Shown piece after piece: positions 1-6,613 of a stretch of DNA of 7,257 bases (the stretch's first letter is position 1; every line of letters starts with the position of its first letter). The translations under genes and the position numbers were made by a program. Source of the stretch: Euryarchaeota archaeon UBA596. Its GTDB lineage: Archaea; Thermoplasmatota; Poseidoniia; Poseidoniales; Poseidoniaceae. The notes below the pieces were generated by a model. The model ran no database searches. It saw nothing but the letters and a program-made list of their open reading frames with translations, and was not told the origin of the DNA. Where the stretch lies: contig DAGQ01000021.1 of NCBI GenBank assembly GCA_002498205.1, positions 1-7,257 on the forward strand. Reading direction: 5' to 3'.

Positions 1-208
1 ATACCAATATTGAACTCCATTGATCTGATTCTGAATTAATTATTAAGGAGCCTGTATCTCTAGTCAAGGTTTTCAATTTTTCTTCTCCTTTAGGTGACAG
101 GAGGATTGATTGCATTCCAGATACTGCTTCTTCTAATAATCTATTTTCAGAAATAGAATAACATCTCATCCCTACATCTGCAGTTGTTCCAAATTGCCAA
201 CTACTCAT
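1..208 (-). CDS. Archease, N-terminal part (cut by the left window edge)
   Basis: Archease is a small (about 140-residue) metal-binding protein that helps the RNA ligase RtcB load guanylate and turn over, acting in tRNA splicing and RNA repair in the cytoplasm. Only the first 69 codons are visible, and no stop occurs before the window edge. The recognisable part is the opening strand WQFGTTADVGMRCYS (residues 4-18), matching the family's YEHTADIGIRGYG-type start, followed by a helix ENRLLEEAVSGMQSIL equivalent to the family's LEEAFE..ALALF helix. The conserved metal-binding Asp is kept (Asp11), but the His of the usual HTAD is Thr. The ATG at 208-206 is chosen because no better start lies in frame upstream. 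It sits 10 bases after the kinase stop, with only a weak purine-rich GGAAGA before it, so translational coupling is likely. Family assignment is by eye and rests on the N-terminal half only. Confidence 0.8.
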   Translation of the reverse strand, partial: MSSWQFGTTADVGMRCYSISENRLLEEAVSGMQSILLSPKGEEKLKTLTRDTGSLIINSESDQWSSILV

Positions 209-218
209 ATCTTCCAAC

Positions 219-1286
219 TCAACGCTGTGAAATTTGCATTTGCCAAGCAGTTTCGTCTAAACGAGTTGTAAGTCCTTTCTTTGTAAGAACATAACTATCT
301 AAATCTTCACCTTGTAAAATACATTCACATGCCGCATTAACTAAAATCGCCCCATCATCCATATCCAATTGGTTTGTTAAAGAAACACATAAAGCAGCAG
401 CAGCTGCATCTAGAAGACCTATTTGCTGAAGTGTTTGAGTTAAAGTACAAGGAACTACCAAAGAATCTTTTTCTGGCCTATGCAATGTGACTCCATCCTT
501 TCCACCAATAACAAATAATCCTCCCCAATCATTTTCTTGTAGTAATTGTTGAGCAGTTTGATCTGTATTTTCATAATTAAGTCGTCTCCTCATTAATTCC
601 ATACCTCTTGATTGAAATAATACGGCATCTGAACCTTTAGAATAAGGTAAACCTGTTAGTTTTGGGTCAAAAATCACAGGAACATTTGCAGATTTTGCTG
701 CCGAAATAATTTTTTTAGCAGCATCAGGATTTATCACTCCTTTACCATAATCTGAAATCACAACGATATTGCTATGAGGTATTGCCTCTAATACAGAATC
801 TAAAATAGGCTTTTGCAATTCATGTTGAAGTGGTTCTTTATCTTCACTATCCCATCTCAACATAATTTGTTTATTATGAACTAAACTCTCCCTACTACCA
901 ATTAATCTCGTTTTAACTGTGGTTTTTCTTCCTTCAATCATTGTCAAATTACTAGTATCTATTCCTAAATCTTCTAATGATTTCTCTAATTCATCTCCTT
1001 CGGGATCATTACCAATTGCTGCAAACAATAACGGCTTTAATCCTAAATCATGCAAACTTCTTGCCACATGAGCTGCTGCTCCCGCCCCTGATTGTCTTTC
1101 TGTTTCTTTTAGAACTGGTACTGGAGCAGTATGATTCAAATTATTTGCAAATCCGTAAATATAACGGTCTAGCATTACATCACCTATCACTATAACTGAT
1201 TTATTTGTAGAACCTTCTACACAATCTCTAATCTTTTTAAAATGATCAATTAAATCATACTCTTCTGAATCTGTGATGATAATCAC
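219..1286 (-). CDS. PfkB-family sugar kinase, HldE/RfaE kinase-domain type, with a degenerate active-site motif
   Basis: Ribokinase-fold (PfkB) protein closest by eye to the kinase domain of HldE/RfaE, which phosphorylates heptose 7-phosphate in ADP-heptose synthesis. Numbered from the GTG at 1286 (355 residues): VIGDVMLDRYIYG (33-45), TAPVPVLKETE, the Gly/Ala-rich SGAGAAAHVARSLHDLG (about 64-80), SDYGKG (Asp179) and VPVIFDPK all match HldE. The late motifs have drifted. The usual TPNxxE reads FQSRGME (Asn replaced by Arg227, Glu230 kept), and the anion-hole motif DTTGAGD reads QQIGLLD, keeping one Gly and the catalytic Asp293 but losing Ala-Gly. There is no fused nucleotidyltransferase domain. 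An upstream GTG at 1343 would add 19 residues but overlap the previous gene by 56 bases. The GTG at 1286 lies one base past that gene's stop, has GGAG just upstream, and gives the family's usual short N-terminus. Substrate is unknown; a surface-glycan sugar is a guess. Confidence 0.82.
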   Translation of the reverse strand: MIIITDSEEYDLIDHFKKIRDCVEGSTNKSVIVIGDVMLDRYIYGFANNLNHTAPVPVLKETERQSGAGAAAHVARSLHDLGLKPLLFAAIGNDPEGDELEKSLEDLGIDTSNLTMIEGRKTTVKTRLIGSRESLVHNKQIMLRWDSEDKEPLQHELQKPILDSVLEAIPHSNIVVISDYGKGVINPDAAKKIISAAKSANVPVIFDPKLTGLPYSKGSDAVLFQSRGMELMRRRLNYENTDQTAQQLLQENDWGGLFVIGGKDGVTLHRPEKDSLVVPCTLTQTLQQIGLLDAAAAALCVSLTNQLDMDDGAILVNAACECILQGEDLDSYVLTKKGLTTRLDETAWQMQISQR

Positions 1287-1287
1287 C

Positions 1288-4200
1288 TCACTCCCATGGA
1301 GACCAAGTATCTCCGTTTCTTTCTCGCCACCACCATTGGTCACTCTTTTCTGGGAACTCTAGCCATTCATAGCCATCATCTCCAATTTTACCTCTCATAT
1401 CAGTAGTTGGGGTATAGCCTGAACCAACATTTGCACTTCCACCAGAGCCACCGTAATAGGAGTCATGTCGACTCTCTTCGCCGTAGTATCCCGTATCTTG
1501 CATTTGACGTTGTCTTCCAGATTGCATCTGCGGTCTAGCACCTGGCCTTTGACCAAATTCAACTTGTGCTTTTTGTGATGCATATCCATGATCATCCATT
1601 TGTTTCTTACGTTTTTTCTTCCTGAACATTCCACCAACTACTTCTTCATCAGACAACAATTCTTCCGCATAATCATCTCGATATTCGTCATCATCATCAT
1701 CTCTTCCTCTTAACATCCAAATTACAAATACTAACAATAAAAGAAATACAAGTATACCAGCACCAATATACACATACATCATGTTATCAGAACTTGTGTC
1801 TATTGCCATATTTTCACCATTGTTGCCAGTACCATTACCAGTACCATTAGTATCGTTATTTCCATCCCCTTCATCATTGTTATCATCATTTCCTTCCGGT
1901 AAATGCCTATTTGGGTCATCTGGGAATGCATCAGCACCATCCTCAATCAACCACAAATCATCAGGGTTTGACCAACCATCATTATCTGTGTCTGGACATC
2001 CTTGTCTATCTTCAGAAGATGAACCAGCATCAATTGGACAGTCATCTTCTACATCCATTATTGTATCAAAATCAGAATCATCTGTGGGGTCTGCCCATTT
2101 ATTTGGATCGAATGGAAATTTATCTCCTTCATCAGACCAACCATCGTTATCGTAATCTGGACATCCTTGTTTGTCAATTGTAGATGTACCATCTTTGATA
2201 GGACAATCATCACCTAAAGTGGCTGGTGGCGGGTTATCATAAAATCCGTCACCATCTAAATCAGAATGTTGAGTGTTATCTGTAGGTAATAAGTCAGCTA
2301 TATCTTCAACACCATCATGATCTTTGTCACTTTCTCCAGGATGACAACCTAATTCTGAACCTTCTTCAGAAGGAACTCCTTCTGAATCATATTCTACACC
2401 CTCGGTGTCAACTTGCCAAACATCACTTTGCCGAGTATTGGGGCAAATATCATCAACATCTAATACTCCATCTCCATCATCATCTAAATCTTCTTCAGCA
2501 AGGCATCCATCTCCATCAAGGTCTAGGTTTGCAGTAAAAGCCCAACCAGTGATTCCACTTGGACAATTGTCTTCAACATCTAAGACACCATCATTATCAT
2601 CGTCATCATCATCTAAGAAATCATGACAGCCGTCACCATCTAAATCAATTATGGGATTTGTAAAGTAATTTCTATGTATGATACAATTATCTACAACATC
2701 CACAGTTCCATCTCTATCTACATCACCATTATATGTATCTGCACTGGACGTGGTTAAATATACTAAATCACCTAAAGAGAAATCAAGATCTCCATCTCCA
2801 TCAATGTCTGCGATTTTCGCATTTGTTGAATATGTGTCACCATAAGTAGTCCATTCTAAAGTCATATTATGCTTGCCGTTTGTTTCATTATTCAGATAAA
2901 TTCTATCTGGCTTATCATGAGAAGTTGCAACAAGAATATCAGGATCTCCGTCCAGATCTAAATCACCAACATCTATTGCTTGTCCTGATTGAATTGGTGG
3001 TGTTTGATAATTTACTGAAGAAGAAATAGGTTGTGAGGTTCCAGAATTAAAAATAACCTCTAGATAAGACGATTTGATTAATCTAACTACATCATTATTC
3101 CCATCAAGATTGAAATCTATAATTTTTACAGACGTAGTAGTTCCTAATTTCTCCATATTCTGAGCTGTATCTCCAAATAATGCTCCATCACTCGCTGTTG
3201 AAGTATAATAAATACAATCATCATCACCTTGGAAAGCCAGATATAAATCTGCTTTATCATCACCATCTAAATCACCCAAAGAAACCTCTGAAACAATATA
3301 ATCAAGATCTCCAGAACACGTTTCATCTGGCATCCAATCTACAGAAGATGAAAAACCATTACCTAAGTTAAGATGTACACCATGTGAATCTACCAAATCT
3401 AATTTCCCATCTCCGTTTATATCACCAACAGAAATTGGACCATCACAATCATTACCTACACAATAATTCATAGAAGCGGTTTGCTCAAGTTCACCATTAA
3501 TTGTTCTAAAAATCTCTCCTGAACGCAGGAAATCATAATCACCATCACCGTCAACATCAAACCATGCGCTGTCTAAATCAACATTAGATCCATCGTCATC
3601 GCCCAACAAATATAGCAATGGAGTATCAATAAAATCGGTACGATTTAAGGTTGCATTGACGGGTAAATCTTCAATCTGAATAATTCCTCCAAGGGCTGGA
3701 TCTACGAGAGATACACCTTTCACTGCGCTATTTCTATCAGTATCGAATTCATCGGATACCCCATCAGAATCCAAATCACCAGGTAAAAAGGGACCTTCCA
3801 AATCAATTCTACAACCATCGCCATCAGGATCTGTAGAAATATCTGATACCCAATTTATCTCACCTTTGGGACAACTATCAGAATTATCACTTATACCATC
3901 ATTATCGTCATCAGCATCTTCATCAGAGTCCCTACAACCATCAGAATCTCGGTCATTAGTAGGCATAGAAGTCCATCCAGTTTGACCACCTTCACAATCA
4001 TCAAGCATCGATCCAATTCCATCCATATCTGTATCAACAAGTAATTTCCAAACATACATGTGTGATTGACGACTACTCGGTTCGAGAGTTGTATCTAAAA
4101 AATTAAGCCCGTCTGGAACTGCGTTTTCTACTTCATTTTCGTGTGAAATTGCAAATGTACCGCCAATAACTAACGAACCCTTTGAATCAACAAGTGCTTT

Positions 4201-5520
4201 TTTCGCTATATCATCTCTATCAGAGGTTCCTCTGATTGCCCAAGTCCAATCGCCATAGGGATCAAGACTGCCAATAAATGCATCAATATAATCACTAGAA
4301 TCAATACTCAATGTACCTAATTCTAATTCATAATCATCGAATAGTTTACCCCATGAACCTGAAACAAGTATTTGACCATCTGAATCAAAATTCATTGAAT
4401 ATAAATCTACAACATCACTACTAGAGGCTTGATTAAAATTTGAAAAATCATCTGGAAAAATATATTTTGACACATAACCATCCCTATATCCCATACTAGT
4501 AGCAGAGATGTCTCCAAATGTTTTAGCACCCGAAAAAGTACCTGCAATAAAGATATCAGAATTAATAGGGTTTTTCTCGATTTCAATTACTACTCCGGGT
4601 ATCGGAACTAATGAATCTACATTTGCCATACTATCTAATTTCAGTACAAAACCAGCTTGGTTAGAACTTTTATTTTCTCCACCACCATTAATTTCAGCTT
4701 TATTATCAGAATCCCCCCCTACTAATATAGAACCGTCTGAATTTTCTAGGATTGTATTAACAGATTGATCATTTATGCCATTAATCCGATGACCCCAATT
4801 TAAATCTCCTTGATTCGTAAATTTACATACAAAACCATCTTCAGCTGTTCCATCAGTACCTTGAGTTCCAAAGTAAACAATATCTTGTATCATTCCACCC
4901 ATCAAAACAGTACCATCAGAGTTTAAAATTAGTTCATTGACAAGGTCACTTTCTTGACCCCCAATAGAACTAAGCCAAAGACAATTGAAATTACTATCTA
5001 GAACTGCTATAAAGATATCAATTGAACCTCCATCCACATCATTATTATCTATTGATAAATCATCACAATTCATTGTAGAATCAGAAAAATGTCCTGCTAT
5101 TGCTATTTCACCTACATTGTTTACAGAAACTTTCTCTAGAGAAAAATCATTACTACTGGAAAATGTTTTCACAGCACCCCAATCACCTTCTTCTGAAATT
5201 TTAACCAAGTATCCATCATTACCGCCTAAAGATGTTACTGTTGAATCACCAAATTCTTCAGTGTGAGAAAAAGTTCCAACAGCATAAATATCACCATTTG
5301 AATCTATATCAAAATCGTTTAATGTATCACTTTGAACAGCATTATTATTTTCACCAGTAACAGCCCAACCAAAAACCAAACTACCAATTTGTCCGTCTAA
5401 ATTTTTTGAAGAATAATTTATATTTTCTTCGCCCTCCAATGAATCAATTATTGCATTTGGAGTCAGAGAATATAACGAAAAAATCAGTACGAATATTACT
5501 AATATTGATTTAAGACGCAT
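1288..5520 (-). CDS. Giant secreted, membrane-anchored surface protein: two beta-propellers, thrombospondin type 3 calcium repeats, one C-terminal membrane helix
   Basis: A 1410-residue predicted cell-surface protein, not recognised as a named gene. Order: signal peptide MRLKSILVIFVLIFSLYSL (1-19); about six SBBP-like propeller blades (about 45-490) with recurring patterns such as SNGDIYAVGTFS, SDGTVLMGG and KGSLVIGGTF; a first TSP3 cluster (about 495-596); a second propeller with six visible FG-GAP/VCBS loops (about 640-915), e.g. DVDGDGDYD, DINGDGKLD, DIDGDGDLD; a second TSP3 cluster (about 931-1204) with paired DxxDxCP cysteines; a D/N/G/T linker (1205-1246); a membrane helix (1247-1270); and a 140-residue cytoplasmic tail. 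The tail holds DDDDD (1274-1278), KKKRKK (1301-1306), a G/Y/Q-rich stretch and a Trp-rich end (GYEWLEF, QWWWRER, TWSPWE). The acidic loops should bind many Ca ions. The start at 5520 is chosen for its signal peptide, the GGTGA site 8 bases upstream and the TATA-like box; the longer reading from 5619 overlaps the previous gene. Adhesion or receptor roles are inference. Confidence 0.9.
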   Translation of the reverse strand: MRLKSILVIFVLIFSLYSLTPNAIIDSLEGEENINYSSKNLDGQIGSLVFGWAVTGENNNAVQSDTLNDFDIDSNGDIYAVGTFSHTEEFGDSTVTSLGGNDGYLVKISEEGDWGAVKTFSSSNDFSLEKVSVNNVGEIAIAGHFSDSTMNCDDLSIDNNDVDGGSIDIFIAVLDSNFNCLWLSSIGGQESDLVNELILNSDGTVLMGGMIQDIVYFGTQGTDGTAEDGFVCKFTNQGDLNWGHRINGINDQSVNTILENSDGSILVGGDSDNKAEINGGGENKSSNQAGFVLKLDSMANVDSLVPIPGVVIEIEKNPINSDIFIAGTFSGAKTFGDISATSMGYRDGYVSKYIFPDDFSNFNQASSSDVVDLYSMNFDSDGQILVSGSWGKLFDDYELELGTLSIDSSDYIDAFIGSLDPYGDWTWAIRGTSDRDDIAKKALVDSKGSLVIGGTFAISHENEVENAVPDGLNFLDTTLEPSSRQSHMYVWKLLVDTDMDGIGSMLDDCEGGQTGWTSMPTNDRDSDGCRDSDEDADDDNDGISDNSDSCPKGEINWVSDISTDPDGDGCRIDLEGPFLPGDLDSDGVSDEFDTDRNSAVKGVSLVDPALGGIIQIEDLPVNATLNRTDFIDTPLLYLLGDDDGSNVDLDSAWFDVDGDGDYDFLRSGEIFRTINGELEQTASMNYCVGNDCDGPISVGDINGDGKLDLVDSHGVHLNLGNGFSSSVDWMPDETCSGDLDYIVSEVSLGDLDGDDKADLYLAFQGDDDCIYYTSTASDGALFGDTAQNMEKLGTTTSVKIIDFNLDGNNDVVRLIKSSYLEVIFNSGTSQPISSSVNYQTPPIQSGQAIDVGDLDLDGDPDILVATSHDKPDRIYLNNETNGKHNMTLEWTTYGDTYSTNAKIADIDGDGDLDFSLGDLVYLTTSSADTYNGDVDRDGTVDVVDNCIIHRNYFTNPIIDLDGDGCHDFLDDDDDDNDGVLDVEDNCPSGITGWAFTANLDLDGDGCLAEEDLDDDGDGVLDVDDICPNTRQSDVWQVDTEGVEYDSEGVPSEEGSELGCHPGESDKDHDGVEDIADLLPTDNTQHSDLDGDGFYDNPPPATLGDDCPIKDGTSTIDKQGCPDYDNDGWSDEGDKFPFDPNKWADPTDDSDFDTIMDVEDDCPIDAGSSSEDRQGCPDTDNDGWSNPDDLWLIEDGADAFPDDPNRHLPEGNDDNNDEGDGNNDTNGTGNGTGNNGENMAIDTSSDNMMYVYIGAGILVFLLLLVFVIWMLRGRDDDDDEYRDDYAEELLSDEEVVGGMFRKKKRKKQMDDHGYASQKAQVEFGQRPGARPQMQSGRQRQMQDTGYYGEESRHDSYYGGSGGSANVGSGYTPTTDMRGKIGDDGYEWLEFPEKSDQWWWRERNGDTWSPWE
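1826..1849 (-). repeat. Perfect 12-bp tandem duplication in the linker of the surface protein
   Basis: The plus-strand unit CCAGTACCATTA occurs twice back to back (1826-1837 and 1838-1849). On the coding strand it gives NGTG repeated, directly outside the membrane helix. Each copy carries an N-x-T glycosylation sequon. Confidence 0.85.
1908..2211 (-). repeat. Tandem 55-residue TSP3-type repeat inside the surface protein
   Basis: Two consecutive units, offset by 165 bases, share the pattern DDCPI, then G-S/T-S, then D-x-QGCPD-x-DNDGWS, then F-P-x-DPN. The first begins at 2211 and the second at 2046 on the minus strand. The Cys spacing and calcium-loop Asp residues are conserved between units, which indicates internal duplication. 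Confidence 0.75.
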
Positions 5521-5528
5521 AATGAAGT

Positions 5529-5533
5529 TCACC
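5529..5533 (-). promoter_or_regulatory. Shine-Dalgarno site (GGTGA) of the surface-protein gene
   Basis: The minus strand reads GGTGA ending 8 bases before the ATG at 5520. It is complementary to the UCACC of the 16S rRNA 3' end, and it decides for the 5520 start over the longer reading from 5619. Confidence 0.7.
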
Positions 5534-5559
5534 AGCCTTGACCACTGGAAGAGAAGCAA

Positions 5560-5568
5560 GAATATAAC
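5560..5568 (-). promoter_or_regulatory. TATA-like promoter element before the surface-protein gene
   Basis: In the 64-base gap after the winged-helix gene the minus strand reads GTTATATTC. With the usual archaeal spacing of about 25 bases, transcription would begin near 5540-5536. That gives a leader of roughly 16-20 bases that just includes the GGTGA ribosome site. This suggests the surface-protein gene can be transcribed separately from the gene before it. A run of five T just after the preceding stop (5577-5581) could weakly terminate the upstream message. Confidence 0.45.
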
Positions 5569-5584
5569 TAAGGCGGAAAAACTG

Positions 5585-6541
5585 CTAAGCCTCGGCCAAA
5601 AGTGAACGTATAGCCTCAATAATTTGTGAATTCATATCTTCACCAATACCTAAACTTAAACGAAGTGATCTAAGAATTGCATCTTCTTCAACACTAATCG
5701 ATTCATCGGACATCGCAATCCACATTGCTTCAACATAAGGTTCAAAAGAAGGGTCAAATGTTTTCAAAAGAGCATGCCTTTTTCTTGTCACAACCTCTAA
5801 CCTTTTTCGATTTGAGGGGTTTAATCTTAATGATTCTGCTAATGCATCCAATAAAGCTGTAGTACTTTCACCTACGCCAATGTCTGCCCAAACCTTATCT
5901 AGCATTTCCACATATACAGATTCTGCACCAGCCGAAATTTTTTCTAGGGCATGTCTTTCCTCTTCAATTATTTTTTTTAATGATTCATTACTTAATGACA
6001 ATTGATCTACTAATTCATCAATTAAAACTCTTTCATCATCACTTAATACGCCATCTCTCATTGCCGTTTTAATCAGTTTTCTTAAGAATTGCTCGCCATC
6101 ATCCTTCGCTTGATCTTCAAAGTTTTCATCACTAGTTCCATCAGTACGAATTTTTCCTAGCCATTTAACAAGTGAACTATCTTCTTCAAAACTAGAGCCA
6201 ATTGTTTTATTTTTGTATATTGGACTTGGCCTATCCATAATATTCCTATACAATTTTTTAGCAGATTTCCTACCTTTTTGAGTCATCCTGTAAATTAAAA
6301 CCCTTTGACGATAGCCATCAGGGCGACCACTATCCTTTTCGATTAGACCATCCGATTCTAATTTTTCAAGAGGCCTACTAACATGTTTCCTTGAAATTCC
6401 AGTGGCCAAACAAATTCCCTTTTGAGCAACATTTCCACTTAAATCCCAGATTTCATCACCCATGTCATTTTCAAGCAAATGTAATAGGATTCTTTCTGAT
6501 TGTTCGAAAGTATCTAACAGTGTATTAGCCATCTGACTCAT
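5585..6541 (-). CDS. Winged-helix DNA-binding protein with a TerB-like C-terminal half
   Basis: A 318-residue cytoplasmic protein. Residues about 12-100 form a MarR-like winged helix: helices around SERILLHLLEND, a helix-turn-helix at ATGISRKHVSRPLEKLESDGLI with the recognition helix near 50-65, and a wing at SGRPDGYRQRVLIYRMTQKG. After a polar linker (about 105-145) the C-terminal half is all-helical. It contains two stretches of the TerB type, an acidic turn between helices: AMRDGVLSDDERVLIDELV (about 160-180) and AMWIAMSDESISVEEDAIL (about 272-290). Known TerB modules often work with membrane-associated stress or surface complexes; the role here is unknown. It lies 64 bases upstream of the surface-protein gene on the same strand, so it may regulate or sense that system. 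Start choice is between ATG 6541 and ATG 6532; AGGGTG at 6548-6543 is better spaced (10 bases) for 6532, while 6541 would suit an almost leaderless message. Confidence 0.85.
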   Translation of the reverse strand: MSQMANTLLDTFEQSERILLHLLENDMGDEIWDLSGNVAQKGICLATGISRKHVSRPLEKLESDGLIEKDSGRPDGYRQRVLIYRMTQKGRKSAKKLYRNIMDRPSPIYKNKTIGSSFEEDSSLVKWLGKIRTDGTSDENFEDQAKDDGEQFLRKLIKTAMRDGVLSDDERVLIDELVDQLSLSNESLKKIIEEERHALEKISAGAESVYVEMLDKVWADIGVGESTTALLDALAESLRLNPSNRKRLEVVTRKRHALLKTFDPSFEPYVEAMWIAMSDESISVEEDAILRSLRLSLGIGEDMNSQIIEAIRSLLAEA

Positions 6542-6613
6542 GCACCCTGAGAGGTCATACTGATTTATTCTTATACCATCTAGTCAAAAAGAGTGGACTT
6601 CACCCGTGTTAAT
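6542..6613. promoter_or_regulatory. Divergent promoter region with a shared AT-rich core
   Basis: This 72-base gap separates the winged-helix gene (minus) from the endonuclease-like gene (plus). An AT-rich core at 6564-6575 reads TTTATTCTTATA on the plus strand and TATAAGAATAAA on the minus strand, so it could serve as a TATA box in both directions. With TSS about 25 bases away, the plus transcript would start near 6598 (leader about 15 bases, no Shine-Dalgarno) and the minus transcript near 6546-6548 (very short leader). If the winged-helix protein autoregulates, its operator is probably here, but no clear palindrome is visible. Confidence 0.5.

Noticed and set aside
393..430. Possible frameshift or sequencing error behind the missing GAGD in the kinase
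   Set aside because: The reading frame is continuous and both flanks align in the same frame, with the Asp and following Ala-rich helix in the right place, so substitutions explain it better.
1781..2626. Several plus-strand open frames rich in Ser, Pro and His opposite the surface-protein gene
   Set aside because: They are mirror frames of the Asp-rich calcium repeats (GAT codons read as ATC/TCA on the other strand) and have no ribosome sites or recognisable motifs.
1905..2800. Repeated short DNA words (CATCATCATC, CCATCTCCATC) suggesting a CRISPR array or satellite
   Set aside because: They are codon-level echoes of Asp/Gly calcium loops inside one long reading frame; there is no fixed repeat-spacer spacing.
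5529..5546. Small inverted repeat CCAG-N9-CTGG near the surface-protein ribosome site, a possible RNA switch
   Set aside because: Only four base pairs with a nine-base loop; too weak to support a regulatory structure.
5521..5619. Longer surface-protein reading starting at 5619
   Set aside because: It overlaps the winged-helix gene, puts a second hydrophobic stretch before a good signal peptide, and ignores the well-placed GGTGA before 5520.
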